Positions 53,133 to 61,404 of a stretch of DNA of 64,000 nt are shown here, one piece after another. Below the pieces are notes generated by a model that was not told the DNA's origin, did not search any database, and worked only from the letters and a program-made list of their open reading frames with translations. The translations under genes and the position numbers were made by a program. Each line of letters starts with the position of its first letter. The first letter of the stretch is position 1. The stretch is from NCBI RefSeq assembly GCF_947500255.1, contig NZ_CANMRL010000001.1, positions 310,001 to 374,000 of the forward strand. Reading direction: 5' to 3'. This stretch comes from an uncultured Psychroserpens sp. (GTDB lineage: Bacteria; Bacteroidota; Bacteroidia; Flavobacteriales; Flavobacteriaceae).

Positions 53133-53905
53133 GCTTTAGACGTATAATGCTCTTGAAGTAGTTGTGCAGCAACGCTTATTGCTATTTCTTTAGGTGTATT
53201 CCCTCCAATTTCCAATCCTATCGGACAAACAACATCACGCATTCCTGCTTCGATATTCATCTCTTTAATAAGCATATTATTAAAACGCACGCGTTTCGTT
53301 TTACTTCCTATTAAACCCAAAAATCGAGTTTCATTCTGCAAAGCCATTGCAATAATTTCGAAGTCGATGGAATGATCATGAGTTAGCACCAAGACATAAC
53401 AATTGTTTCCCCATCTAACCACATCTCTAAACGTCTTGAAGTCATCTATATTAACTTGACAAAGCTTAATGCTTTCATCTAGCGTTGAATTTTTAAACCA
53501 ATCATGACGCGAATCGATAAGGTTGACTTCAAAAGGTGTATCTACTAAAATCTTAGCAATTTCATGTCCGATATGACCTGCTCCAAATAAAAATAATTCT
53601 GGTGATTGATTCATAGGTTCTATAATAAATTCAACTTTCCCTCCACAGCATTGCTCAAACTCTGGTCCTAAGGTGTAACTCGATTCAATAATTCTATTTT
53701 CACGAAGTGCATTTATAGCTTCATCAATAGCCAAAAACTCTAACTTCCCTCCTCCTATGGTACCATGAACTACATTATCATTAGTAATTATCATTCGAGA
53801 GCCAACGACACAAGGCGTTGACCCTAAGCATTTTGTAACAGTTACTAAAGCAACAGGTTGTTGCTTAGTTTTAAATTCTGATAATAGTGTTATCCAGTTC
53901 TTCAT
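53129..53905 (-). CDS. xdhC: Xanthine dehydrogenase accessory protein XdhC
   Basis: 258 aa. VALVTVTKCLGSTPCVVGSR, MIITNDNVVHGTIGGGKLEF, CCGGKVEFIIEP, LFLFGAGHIGHEIAKIL, VLVLTHDHSIDFEI, FLGLIGSKTKRVRF and IGGNTPKEIAISVAAQLL are the XdhC family blocks. The length fits the true XdhC branch, whereas the 340-aa relative at 41173 is the CoxI-like branch. It binds and sulfurates the cofactor for XdhB. It is encoded on the opposite strand from xdhAB and overlaps the small membrane-protein gene tail by 4 bp. A 179-bp gap to the arsenosugar cluster holds no clear site beyond AT-rich runs. Confidence 0.92.
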   Translation of the reverse strand: MKNWITLLSEFKTKQQPVALVTVTKCLGSTPCVVGSRMIITNDNVVHGTIGGGKLEFLAIDEAINALRENRIIESSYTLGPEFEQCCGGKVEFIIEPMNQSPELFLFGAGHIGHEIAKILVDTPFEVNLIDSRHDWFKNSTLDESIKLCQVNIDDFKTFRDVVRWGNNCYVLVLTHDHSIDFEIIAMALQNETRFLGLIGSKTKRVRFNNMLIKEMNIEAGMRDVVCPIGLEIGGNTPKEIAISVAAQLLQEHYTSKA

Positions 53906-54084
53906 TATTGACCTAAAGCGCGTTTAAAAGTAAGACTTTTTTGCTGTAAACCATATTTGAATTTTGTCTTGAAAAATAAATTAGCTTTCTGGTAAATTTT
54001 CTGTTAAGTTTGATAATTAATTGCGACAAAAACTCGACATCTATTTTTTACGTAGATAAGATAACCCTTTGAAATTTTAAAAAC

Positions 54085-54420
54085 ATGTCAAAAACATATT
54101 ACGATCCAGCAGATTTAAGAAAGTTTGGAAAAATCACCGAATGGAGTGAAGAACTTGGTAATAAATTCTTCGAATACTATGGAAAAGTTTTTGAAGAAGG
54201 TGCGCTCTCAGCTCGTGAAAAATCTTTGATTGCCTTAGCTGTTGCGCATACTGAACAATGTCCATATTGTATTGATGCTTACACAAAAGATGGTCTTCAA
54301 AGAGGTGTTACCAAAGAAGAAATGATGGAAGCTATTCATGTAGGAGCTGCTATAAAAAGTGGTGCCACTTTAGTGCATGGTGTGCAGATGATGAATAAAG
54401 TAAATAAATTAGACGGTTAA
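54085..54420 (+). CDS. Arsenosugar-associated AhpD-like (carboxymuconolactone decarboxylase fold) protein
   Basis: 111 aa. The CMD/AhpD core is EKSLIALAVAHTEQCPYCID, with redox CxxC at Cys 59 and 62, then AYTKDGLQRGVTKEEMMEAI and a His in VHVGAA-like HVGAAIKSG. A member of this family sits beside arsS in many arsenosugar clusters and is annotated as peroxidase-like. It may reduce an arsenic or thiol intermediate; that is inference. It is the first gene of the cluster, and arsS follows at 6 bp. Confidence 0.9.
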   Translation: MSKTYYDPADLRKFGKITEWSEELGNKFFEYYGKVFEEGALSAREKSLIALAVAHTEQCPYCIDAYTKDGLQRGVTKEEMMEAIHVGAAIKSGATLVHGVQMMNKVNKLDG

Positions 54421-54426
54421 TTGTAA

Positions 54427-55491
54427 ATGACGAAATTAAAGACCCAATCCCTTCATAAAAAAGGAAGCGACTTAGCTCAAAGTAATAAACAGCTAGAGAT
54501 TTTATCTAATGGAATTTTCCAAAATGGAGAATTGCCTACATTTAAAGATAAGATTTCAGAGACAAGTCAATTTCCTTTAAAAGCAAAAAAATTAGAAATT
54601 TTACAGATTAATGTTGGTTACATGTGTAATCAGGTTTGTGAACATTGCCATGTCGATGCTGGTCCAGATCGAAAAGAAATCATGACACGTGAGACTATGC
54701 AACAATGTTTGGAGGTGATTAAAAATTCTGGTGCACATACCTTAGATTTAACTGGAGGTGCTCCAGAAATGAATCCCGATTTTAGATGGTTTGTTGAAGA
54801 AGCGGCAAAAGTTGGAATCAAAGATTTTATTGTACGTTCTAACTTGACCATTATTCGCGCCAATAAAAAGTATTACGATTTACCTGAATTCTTTAAAAAA
54901 CACAATGTTCATGTCGTGAGTTCTATGCCACATTGGACACGTGGAAAGACTGATAAACAGCGTGGAGATGGTGTTTTTGACAAATCAATTAAAGCCTTAC
55001 AAGAACTGAATGCTGTTGGGTATGGAATGCCAGACAGTAATTTACGATTAGACTTGGTTTACAATCCATCTGGTGCGTTTTTACCAGGAGACCAAATGTC
55101 GATGGAAAAAGATTTCAAAAAGGCTTTAATGGAAGATTTTGGAATACAATTTCACAATCTCTTTGCCATTACCAATTTACCAATCTCAAGATTTCTTGAT
55201 TATTTAATTGCTTCAGAAAATTATGAAGATTATATGTATCAATTGGTTGATGCTTACAATCCTGCAGCAGTTGCCAATGTCATGTGTACCAATACGTTAT
55301 CTGTGAGTTGGGATGGTTACTTATTTGACTGTGACTTTAATCAAATGCTTGAATTACCTGTAAACAGTAAAGCCAAGCATATTTCGGAATTTAATGAAGA
55401 ATTACTAGAAGGTAGAAACATTGTTATTTCGCAACACTGCTATGGTTGCACTGCTGGTGCAGGAAGTAGTTGCCAAGGTGTCGTAGCTTAA
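54427..55491 (+). CDS. arsS: Arsenosugar biosynthesis radical SAM protein ArsS
   Basis: 354 aa. The radical-SAM site is YMCNQVCEHCHVDAGPDRKE (Cys 67, 71, 74). TLDLTGGAPEMNPDFRWFV is the GGE-like segment. A C-terminal Cys-rich DUF3641-type region holds VMCTNTLSVSWDGYLFDCDF and HCYGCTAGAGSSCQG. ArsS joins a 5'-deoxyadenosyl radical to dimethylarsenite to give dimethylarsinoyl-deoxyadenosine, the arsenosugar precursor. It sits between the AhpD-like gene and a TIGR04282-type gene with gaps of 6 and 3 bp, so one operon. Confidence 0.95.
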   Translation: MTKLKTQSLHKKGSDLAQSNKQLEILSNGIFQNGELPTFKDKISETSQFPLKAKKLEILQINVGYMCNQVCEHCHVDAGPDRKEIMTRETMQQCLEVIKNSGAHTLDLTGGAPEMNPDFRWFVEEAAKVGIKDFIVRSNLTIIRANKKYYDLPEFFKKHNVHVVSSMPHWTRGKTDKQRGDGVFDKSIKALQELNAVGYGMPDSNLRLDLVYNPSGAFLPGDQMSMEKDFKKALMEDFGIQFHNLFAITNLPISRFLDYLIASENYEDYMYQLVDAYNPAAVANVMCTNTLSVSWDGYLFDCDFNQMLELPVNSKAKHISEFNEELLEGRNIVISQHCYGCTAGAGSSCQGVVA

Positions 55492-55494
55492 TAT

Positions 55495-56172
55495 ATGAAT
55501 AATAAAACAGCCATATTAATCTTTGCAAATACTGCCAAATTTGAAGCGGCACAAAAACCGTTTCAATCATCGGAAGTTTTATTTGATGCGCTCAATACAC
55601 AAACCTTAAAGATTGTAGAGCGTGCTGGTTTACCTTATTTTCATTCGTCTGAAAAAAATCAAGTTGGCTCAACCTTTGGCGAACGTTTTACTAATGCCAT
55701 TCAATCTGTTTATGAAAAAGGATTTGATGCCATTATCACTATTGGAAATGACACGCCTCACCTACAAACAAAACATATTCTAAAAGCTGTTCAACAATTA
55801 GAACAGAATGATGTTGTTTTGGGACCTTCTAAAGATGGTGGTTTTTACTTGATGGGATTAAAACGATCTAATTTTAATGTTGAAACATTCTTGAAATTAC
55901 CGTGGCAAACATCTGGATTGAACCGAAGTATTTCAAGATTAATTCGTTCTAAAAAAGTAAATCTATATTACTTAGAAACGCTTTCAGATATCGATAAAAC
56001 TTCAGATATCAAGGCTGTTATGAGTAGGTTTGAACGTATTTCAAATGACCTAAAACAACTTTTAAAAACATACATTTCCATAGAAAAAAGGATTTATTAC
56101 ACTTCAATAAACCTTGTTTCAATACTAAGTAAAGATACCTATTTTAATAAAGGTTCGCCTAGCTTAGTTTAG
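55495..56172 (+). CDS. TIGR04282-family (DUF2064) transferase of arsenosugar cluster, copy 1
   Basis: 225 aa GT-A-like nucleotidyl/glycosyltransferase fold. It has TAILIFANTAKFEAAQKPF, then FGERFTNAIQSVYEKGFDAI, IGNDTPHLQTKHILKAV, VVLGPSKDGGFYLMGLKRSN and LKLPWQTSGLNRSISRLI. The usual cKtRl segment near the start is degenerate here (KFEAAQKP), unlike copy 2 at 57808. This copy may therefore differ in substrate. It follows arsS at 3 bp and ends with a longer tail than copy 2. Confidence 0.88.
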   Translation: MNNKTAILIFANTAKFEAAQKPFQSSEVLFDALNTQTLKIVERAGLPYFHSSEKNQVGSTFGERFTNAIQSVYEKGFDAIITIGNDTPHLQTKHILKAVQQLEQNDVVLGPSKDGGFYLMGLKRSNFNVETFLKLPWQTSGLNRSISRLIRSKKVNLYYLETLSDIDKTSDIKAVMSRFERISNDLKQLLKTYISIEKRIYYTSINLVSILSKDTYFNKGSPSLV

Positions 56173-56288
56173 AATACCTTATCCTTAGATTTTAAAATAT
56201 TGCGTCTTCATAACGAAGAAAAGCGATTGAATAATTATAAATAAAATTTTGTGTCACATAACGACCCTATTAAAAATACAATTGAACT

Positions 56289-57257
56289 ATGAGTTACTTA
56301 GAAACCACACATGACGTCTATAAAGAAGCTGCTTTAACACCAGATGTTGGGTTATGCTGCACGACCAACCCTATTTGGGAATTACCAGGCTTAAAAATCC
56401 CAAGAATAATGCAAGAAATGAATTACGGTTGTGGTAGTACTGTACATGCAAGAGATTTATCTAATAACCCAAAAATGCTATATGTTGGTGTTGGAGGTGG
56501 TATGGAATTATTGCAATTCTCATATTTCAACCGACAAAAAAATGGTGTTATTGGTGTTGATGTCGTTGATGAAATGTTAGAAGCATCAAAAGAAAACTTT
56601 AAAATCGCCGAAGAACAAAACAGTTGGTTTAAAAGTGAGTTTGTAGATCTAAAAAAAGGAGATGCACTTAATCTACCTGTTGAAGATAATAGTATAGATG
56701 TTGCTGCTCAAAACTGCCTCTTTAATATTTTTAAAGCTGAAGATTTAAAACGTGCCATTGAAGAAATGTATCGCGTTTTAAAACCTCATGGGCGATTGGT
56801 AATGAGCGATCCTACTTGTGAGCAACCTATGAATGAAACACTCAGAAATGATGAGCGTTTACGTGCATTGTGTTTAAGCGGAAGTCTTCCTATTGCCGAC
56901 TACGTTAAAGCATTAACAGATGTAGGCTTTGGTACCATAGAAATTAGAGCGCGTAAGCCTTACAGAATTTTGAATCCTGAAGATTATCCAACTGACGAAC
57001 TTATCTACATTGAATCCATTGAAGTAGCAGCAATTAAAGATCCGATGCCAGAAGATGGTCCTTGTATTTTTACTGGAAAAGCTGCTATCTATTTTGGTAA
57101 AGAGGATTACTTTGATGATAAAAAAGGCCATGTCCTTTTAAAGAATCAACCTTTAGCAATTTGTGATAAAACGGCTGCTGATCTTACCAATCTTGGTAGA
57201 AAAGATATATTTATTAGTGAATCAACATTCCATTACGATGGTGGTGGTTGTTGCTAA
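56289..57257 (+). CDS. arsM: Arsenite methyltransferase ArsM (arsenosugar type)
   Basis: 322 aa. The Rossmann SAM-binding motif is MLYVGVGGGMELLQFSYFN, followed by IGVDVVDEMLEASKENF and DVAAQNCLFNIFKAEDLKRA. Cys pairs that could bind As(III) are at LCCTTNP (23-24), MSDPTCEQP and the terminal GGGCC. The C-terminal half differs from animal or algal ArsM, as in the Bacteroidetes arsenosugar type. It methylates arsenite to dimethylarsenite for ArsS. It lies 116 bp after the previous gene and may have its own promoter there; no clear match was found. Confidence 0.92.
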   Translation: MSYLETTHDVYKEAALTPDVGLCCTTNPIWELPGLKIPRIMQEMNYGCGSTVHARDLSNNPKMLYVGVGGGMELLQFSYFNRQKNGVIGVDVVDEMLEASKENFKIAEEQNSWFKSEFVDLKKGDALNLPVEDNSIDVAAQNCLFNIFKAEDLKRAIEEMYRVLKPHGRLVMSDPTCEQPMNETLRNDERLRALCLSGSLPIADYVKALTDVGFGTIEIRARKPYRILNPEDYPTDELIYIESIEVAAIKDPMPEDGPCIFTGKAAIYFGKEDYFDDKKGHVLLKNQPLAICDKTAADLTNLGRKDIFISESTFHYDGGGCC

Positions 57258-57299
57258 GTAAGAAAGCGCTATTCATTATTTAAAACGGCCTCTTTTTTT

Positions 57300-57815
57300 A
57301 TGAGAAAAATAGTAATCTTCATTTTTGCTTTTGCGTCATTATCCCTTTATGGGCAAGAAACGCTTGACGACTTACTTAAGCGTTTTAACAAAAATAATGT
57401 CCCTTATATTTCGGTTCAAGAATTGGCTATGCCTAAAACCAATGCTGTTGTTTTGGATGCTAGAGAGCTAGATGAATTTAATGTAAGTCATCTTAAAGAC
57501 GCTATTTATGTGGGTTATGATAATTTTAAGTTAGAGACGGTAATAAAACAAATCCCTAATAAAGATGAAGCCATTGTTGTCTATTGCACTTTAGGCGTAA
57601 GATCTGAAGTGATAGCCAATAGATTAAAAAAAGTAGGATATACTAATGTCAAGAATCTTTTTGGCGGTATTATTGAATGGAAAAATAAAGACTTTGATGT
57701 TTACAATATCAAAAACAAAGCAACAGATAGTGTACATGTTTGCTCAAGTTATTGGGGAAAGTGGCTAAAAAAAGGAAAAAAAGTATATCCAAAAGTATTG
57801 AAATCGAATGACTAA
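57300..57815 (+). CDS. Exported single-domain rhodanese-like protein
   Basis: 171 aa. It has a Sec signal peptide (MRKIVIFIFAFASLSLYGQE, cleavage likely after Gly-18). A rhodanese domain follows, with VVLDARELDEFNVSHLKDAI, the active-site loop IVVYCTLGVRSEVIANRLKK (Cys near 96) and NLFGGIIEWKNKDFDVYN. It would act in the periplasm, separate from the cytoplasmic arsenic enzymes. It overlaps the next gene by 8 bp, which places it in the same operon. Its role in arsenosugar metabolism is unclear. Confidence 0.88.
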   Translation: MRKIVIFIFAFASLSLYGQETLDDLLKRFNKNNVPYISVQELAMPKTNAVVLDARELDEFNVSHLKDAIYVGYDNFKLETVIKQIPNKDEAIVVYCTLGVRSEVIANRLKKVGYTNVKNLFGGIIEWKNKDFDVYNIKNKATDSVHVCSSYWGKWLKKGKKVYPKVLKSND

Positions 57816-58419
57816 AAATGCACTAATCGTATTTACCCGAAATCCAGAATTAGGCAAATGCAAAACACGTTTAGCCAAAACACTTGGAGATCAATCTGCA
57901 TTGGATATTTATAAGTATTTACTTCAACATACAGCTAATGTTGCTAAAGGTGTTCAAGTTGATCGCTATGTGTTTTATTCTGTTGACATCAATTATGATG
58001 ATATCTGGAGCCATAACTTTTTCAGTAAGAAACTTCAAAAAGGAGAAAATCTTGGTGAGCGCATGGATAATGCTTTTAAAGAACTATTAGATTCTGGGTA
58101 TGAAAAACTAGTCATCATAGGAAGCGACTTATTAGATTTAAATGAAACCATTATAGAGGAAGCCTTTGTGAAATTGAATCTTCACGATGTTGTTATTGGT
58201 CCTGCTAAGGATGGTGGTTATTACCTACTTGGCATGAAAACACAGCACTCAAAATTATTTAAAAACAAAGATTGGGGAACCGAAACTGTTCGTCAAGACA
58301 CATTAAAAGATTTACAAAATAGTAATGTCTATTTATTAAAAGAATTAAATGATATTGATACTTTTGATGATATGAAACATTACGATCAACTCAAACCATT
58401 TTATAAAACTCATGATTAA
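57808..58419 (+). CDS. TIGR04282-family (DUF2064) transferase of arsenosugar cluster, copy 2
   Basis: 203 aa with intact family motifs: NALIVFTRNPELGKCKTRLA at the start, GENLGERMDNAFKELLDSGY, VIIGSDLLDLNETIIEEAF, VVIGPAKDGGYYLLGMKT and WGTETVRQDTL. The early Lys/Arg segment is the nucleotide-binding part. It overlaps both neighbours by 8 bp (rhodanese and purine phosphorylase), so the three are translationally coupled. It is probably the transferase that modifies the ribosyl-arsenic intermediate. Confidence 0.9.
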   Translation: MTKNALIVFTRNPELGKCKTRLAKTLGDQSALDIYKYLLQHTANVAKGVQVDRYVFYSVDINYDDIWSHNFFSKKLQKGENLGERMDNAFKELLDSGYEKLVIIGSDLLDLNETIIEEAFVKLNLHDVVIGPAKDGGYYLLGMKTQHSKLFKNKDWGTETVRQDTLKDLQNSNVYLLKELNDIDTFDDMKHYDQLKPFYKTHD

Positions 58420-59224
58420 ACTAATAACCGAATCGACAGATTATCTCATATCAAAAGGCTTTGATAATCCAGAAATAGGCATCATACTTGGTACAGGACT
58501 TGGTTTATTAACCCAAGAAATTGAAGTTCTTCATGAAGTGAGCTATAATCACATTCCAAATTTTCCAACAGCAACTGTAGAATTCCATAAAGGAAAACTT
58601 ATTTACGGACATCTAGCTGGTAAAAAAGTAGTTGTAATGCAAGGGCGTTTTCATGTTTACGAAGGCTATTCATTACAAGATGTAACCTATCCTGTTCGTG
58701 TTATGGAAAAACTTGGTATTACAACATTATTAGTCTCTAATGCATCTGGAGCTATTAATTTAGATTTCAAAAAAGGAGAATTGATGTTAATTGATGACCA
58801 TATCAATTTACAAGGAAGCTCACCTCTAGCATTTAAAGGTGTTGAAGAATTGGGCGAACGTTTTACAGATATGAGCGCACCTTATAATCTAGACATAAAT
58901 GAAAAATTTAAGGCTATAGCTAAAGCTAACAATATTAAGCTACATGAAGGCGTCTATGCTAGTGTTGTCGGCCCACAGCTAGAAACAAGAGCCGAGTACA
59001 GAATGCTTAAAATTATTGGAGCCGATGCTGTTGGTATGAGCACTGTCCCAGAAATTATAGTTGCCAATCATTTGAACTTAAAGGTAGCCGCAGTGTCCGT
59101 TTTAACAGATGAATGTGATCCCGACGATTTAAAACCAGTTGATATTGGAGAAATAATCGCTATGGCTGCAAAAGCTGAACCTGATATGATTATACTGTTC
59201 AAAGAATTAATAAAAACATTATAA
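58412..59224 (+). CDS. Class I (trimeric-type) purine nucleoside phosphorylase
   Basis: 270 aa. Family blocks are IGIILGTGLGLLTQEIEVLH, VEFHKGKLIYG, MQGRFHVYEGYSLQDVTYPV, LLVSNASGAINLDFKKGELM, VVGPQLETRAEYRMLKIIGA and DAVGMSTVPEIIVANHLNL. At the base-recognition loop the sequence is SVLTDECDPDD. An Asp stands where 6-oxopurine PNPs have Asn (Asn243 in human PNP), as in MTA phosphorylase. That hints at adenine rather than guanine or hypoxanthine. The gene is coupled by an 8-bp overlap to an arsenosugar transferase, so it may remove adenine from the ArsS product. A clear terminator follows. Confidence 0.92.
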   Translation: MIKLITESTDYLISKGFDNPEIGIILGTGLGLLTQEIEVLHEVSYNHIPNFPTATVEFHKGKLIYGHLAGKKVVVMQGRFHVYEGYSLQDVTYPVRVMEKLGITTLLVSNASGAINLDFKKGELMLIDDHINLQGSSPLAFKGVEELGERFTDMSAPYNLDINEKFKAIAKANNIKLHEGVYASVVGPQLETRAEYRMLKIIGADAVGMSTVPEIIVANHLNLKVAAVSVLTDECDPDDLKPVDIGEIIAMAAKAEPDMIILFKELIKTL

Positions 59225-59251
59225 CCACACCTCAATCTTAAAACCAAAAAG

Positions 59252-59276
59252 AGCCCCTATACTTAGGGGCTTTTTT
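59252..59276 (+). terminator. Rho-independent terminator after purine phosphorylase gene
   Basis: Perfect 8-bp stem AGCCCCTA / TAGGGGCT with a TACT loop, followed by a run of T. An A-run precedes the stem, so it may work in both directions. It lies 28 bp after the stop and closes the arsS-arsM-PNP transcription unit. The PiT gene beyond it (74 bp on) needs its own promoter. Confidence 0.9.
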
Positions 59277-59349
59277 AACATTAAATTCGAAAAATCATTG
59301 TAAGTCTTAAGTTAGTATTTCGTCCAAAACAAAATACAAATTGCGAACA

Positions 59350-60465
59350 ATGATTTTAACCTTACTGTTTATTTCAGCTTGTTTTTTAGCTTATAGTAAT
59401 GGAGCTAACGATAATTTCAAAGGTGTTGCCACACTCTTTGGAAGCGGAACAACAAATTATAAAAAAGCTATTAACTGGGCTACAATTACCACATTCTCTG
59501 GATCTGTTGCTGCCATTTTTTTCGCCAATGAATTAGTAAAAAATTTTTCTGGAAAAGGATTAGTTCCAAATGAACTAATAACCATGCCTATTTTTGCAAT
59601 ATCAATTGCATTTGGCGCTGCTTTAACTGTATTTATAGCTACAAAAATAGGAATGCCAATATCAACAACACATAGTTTAGTAGGTGCTCTATTTGGTGCT
59701 GGAGTTATGGCTGTTGGTTCACAGTTCAATTTTACAAAACTTGGAGGCACCTTTTTAATGCCTTTAATTGTAAGTCCTTTGATGGCTGCAATTATTAGTT
59801 TAATTGCTTATCTATTCTTTAGGTTTTTTAGAAAACGACTAGGTGTTACTAAAAAAACAAATCTTAATATTCACGAAAAGCGAATCTCAACTATTGCTTC
59901 ACTTAATATGGATAGTGTGGCAACGTTAAAAACAAAAAAAACAATTGAGGCTACAATTCAAAAAAAAATGGAAACCTATGATGGTCAAATTTTTGGTTTA
60001 AGCTCTCAAAAAGTTTTAGACACTTTGCATTACTTAAGCGCTGGAATTGTAAGTTTTGCACGTGGTTTAAATGATACTCCAAAAATTGTCGGATTACTGT
60101 TAATTATTAACGCTATAGACATAAAATGGAGCATGATTATTATTGCAATTGTTATGGCTGTTGGAGGATTGTTTAATGCTAAAAAAGTAGGTGTAACTAT
60201 GAGTAAAAAGATAACACCCATGAATTCAGGTCAAGGATTTACAGCAAACATGGTTACTGGTTTATTGGTTACAACGGCAAGCATACATGGCTTACCTGTA
60301 TCTACAACACACGTCTCTGTTGGTTCAATTTTTGGAATTGGAACGGTTACAAAAAAAGCCGATTATAATATGATTGGTAAAATATTGTTATCTTGGTTGC
60401 TAACGCTTCCAATAGCTGCTATTGTGAGTGGTTTATTATTTAAGTTATTAGAAACCCTTTCTTAA
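59350..60465 (+). CDS. PiT-family inorganic phosphate transporter
   Basis: 371 aa from the ATG at 59350; a TTG at 59341 would add three residues. Both PiT signatures are present, one per half: ISACFLAYSNGANDNFKGVA near the start and VSFARGLNDTPKIVGLLLII past the middle. Each is followed by IGMPISTTHSLVGA or IHGLPVSTTHVSVGS. About ten membrane segments flank a charged cytoplasmic loop (about 165-230). It imports phosphate with cations and may also take up arsenate, which would suit the neighbouring genes. It follows a terminator, so it is separately transcribed. Confidence 0.93.
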   Translation: MILTLLFISACFLAYSNGANDNFKGVATLFGSGTTNYKKAINWATITTFSGSVAAIFFANELVKNFSGKGLVPNELITMPIFAISIAFGAALTVFIATKIGMPISTTHSLVGALFGAGVMAVGSQFNFTKLGGTFLMPLIVSPLMAAIISLIAYLFFRFFRKRLGVTKKTNLNIHEKRISTIASLNMDSVATLKTKKTIEATIQKKMETYDGQIFGLSSQKVLDTLHYLSAGIVSFARGLNDTPKIVGLLLIINAIDIKWSMIIIAIVMAVGGLFNAKKVGVTMSKKITPMNSGQGFTANMVTGLLVTTASIHGLPVSTTHVSVGSIFGIGTVTKKADYNMIGKILLSWLLTLPIAAIVSGLLFKLLETLS

Positions 60466-60475
60466 TTACCTGTCT

Positions 60476-61363
60476 ATCGAAAAGTATATTGATATTATTG
60501 CAAATTCCTATTCTGGCTACTGGAATTACCTTAAAAATGAAATTCTTCTTCAAAACAATTGGGATAATTATTTTTATGGATTGATAGCTATTTCGCTTAT
60601 TGTTTGGATTCTAGAAATAGTATTTCCTTGGCGAAAAAATCAAGGCATATTTAGGAAAGACTTTTGGTTGGACACCTTTTATATGTTTTTCAATTTTTTT
60701 CTTCTGAATTTACTCGTATTTATGGCCCTATCAAATACGGCTTCGGCTCTATTTGATGATGTCTTAGAAATAATGGGGCTTTCGATTTCTAATTTTCAGC
60801 TCTTTGATGTTGACGATCTACCAAAGTGGCTTGGTCTATTCATCTTTTTCATCGTTAGTGACTTTGTTCAATGGAACACACATCGTTTATTACATCGTGT
60901 ACCTATGTTATGGAATTTCCATAAAGTTCATCACTCTGTAAAGGAAATGGGTTTTGCGGCACATTTACGCTATCATTGGATGGAACCTGTAGTCTATAAA
61001 ACATTACTTTATGTACCTATTGCAATTATTGGTGGGTTTGATGCTAAAGATGTTGCAATAGTTCATTTTTTCAGTATTGCCATTGGCCATCTTAACCATG
61101 CTAACCTTGGTTGGGACTATGGTATATTCAAATACATTTTCAATAATCCGAAGATGCATATCTGGCATCATGCCAAAGAACTTCCCAAACATGTTAGGTT
61201 TGGCGTAAACTACGGACTAACATTAAGTATTTGGGATTATATCTTCAAAACGAACTATATACCTCACAATGGAAGAGATATTGAACTTGGTTTTGATGGT
61301 GACGAAGAATTCCCAAAAGATTTTTTTCAACAAGAATTATATCCACTTAAAACCAAAAGTTAA
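60476..61363 (+). CDS. Sterol desaturase / fatty acid hydroxylase family membrane protein, apparent ATC start
   Basis: The first standard start is TTG at 60581 (260 aa). The frame is open further upstream and reads SIEKYIDIIANSYSGYWNYL, then KNEILLQNNWDNYFYGLIAI. This looks like the conserved N-terminus of the family, so I place the start at ATC 60476 (295 aa). The histidine-rich di-iron motifs are HRLLHRVPMLWNFHKVHHS (HxxxH, HxxHH type), then FAAHLRYHW, IGHLNHANLGWDYG and HIWHHAKELPKH. Four membrane segments are visible. It would hydroxylate or desaturate a lipid substrate in the membrane. It lies 10 bp after the PiT stop. Confidence 0.85.
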   Translation: MEKYIDIIANSYSGYWNYLKNEILLQNNWDNYFYGLIAISLIVWILEIVFPWRKNQGIFRKDFWLDTFYMFFNFFLLNLLVFMALSNTASALFDDVLEIMGLSISNFQLFDVDDLPKWLGLFIFFIVSDFVQWNTHRLLHRVPMLWNFHKVHHSVKEMGFAAHLRYHWMEPVVYKTLLYVPIAIIGGFDAKDVAIVHFFSIAIGHLNHANLGWDYGIFKYIFNNPKMHIWHHAKELPKHVRFGVNYGLTLSIWDYIFKTNYIPHNGRDIELGFDGDEEFPKDFFQQELYPLKTKS

Positions 61364-61404
61364 AAATTGTCGTAAGTGTTTATAATGAACATTAAAACTG
61401 AAAC

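Noticed and set aside
53920-53945. Hairpin AAAAGT/ACTTTT near the xdhC start as a terminator
   Set aside because: The stem is short and AT-only, and it lies upstream of xdhC rather than after a gene.
54630-54863. Minus-strand 77-aa frame inside arsS
   Set aside because: Shadow of the ArsS radical-SAM coding region with no independent start context.
56220-56255. Bacteroidetes-type promoter (TAnnTTTG) before arsM
   Set aside because: The AAATTTTG match is imperfect and the upstream TTG is too close for the usual 19-21 bp spacing.
59457-59750. Minus-strand 97-aa frame inside the phosphate transporter gene
   Set aside because: Antisense shadow of hydrophobic codons; the plus-strand frame is a clear PiT protein.
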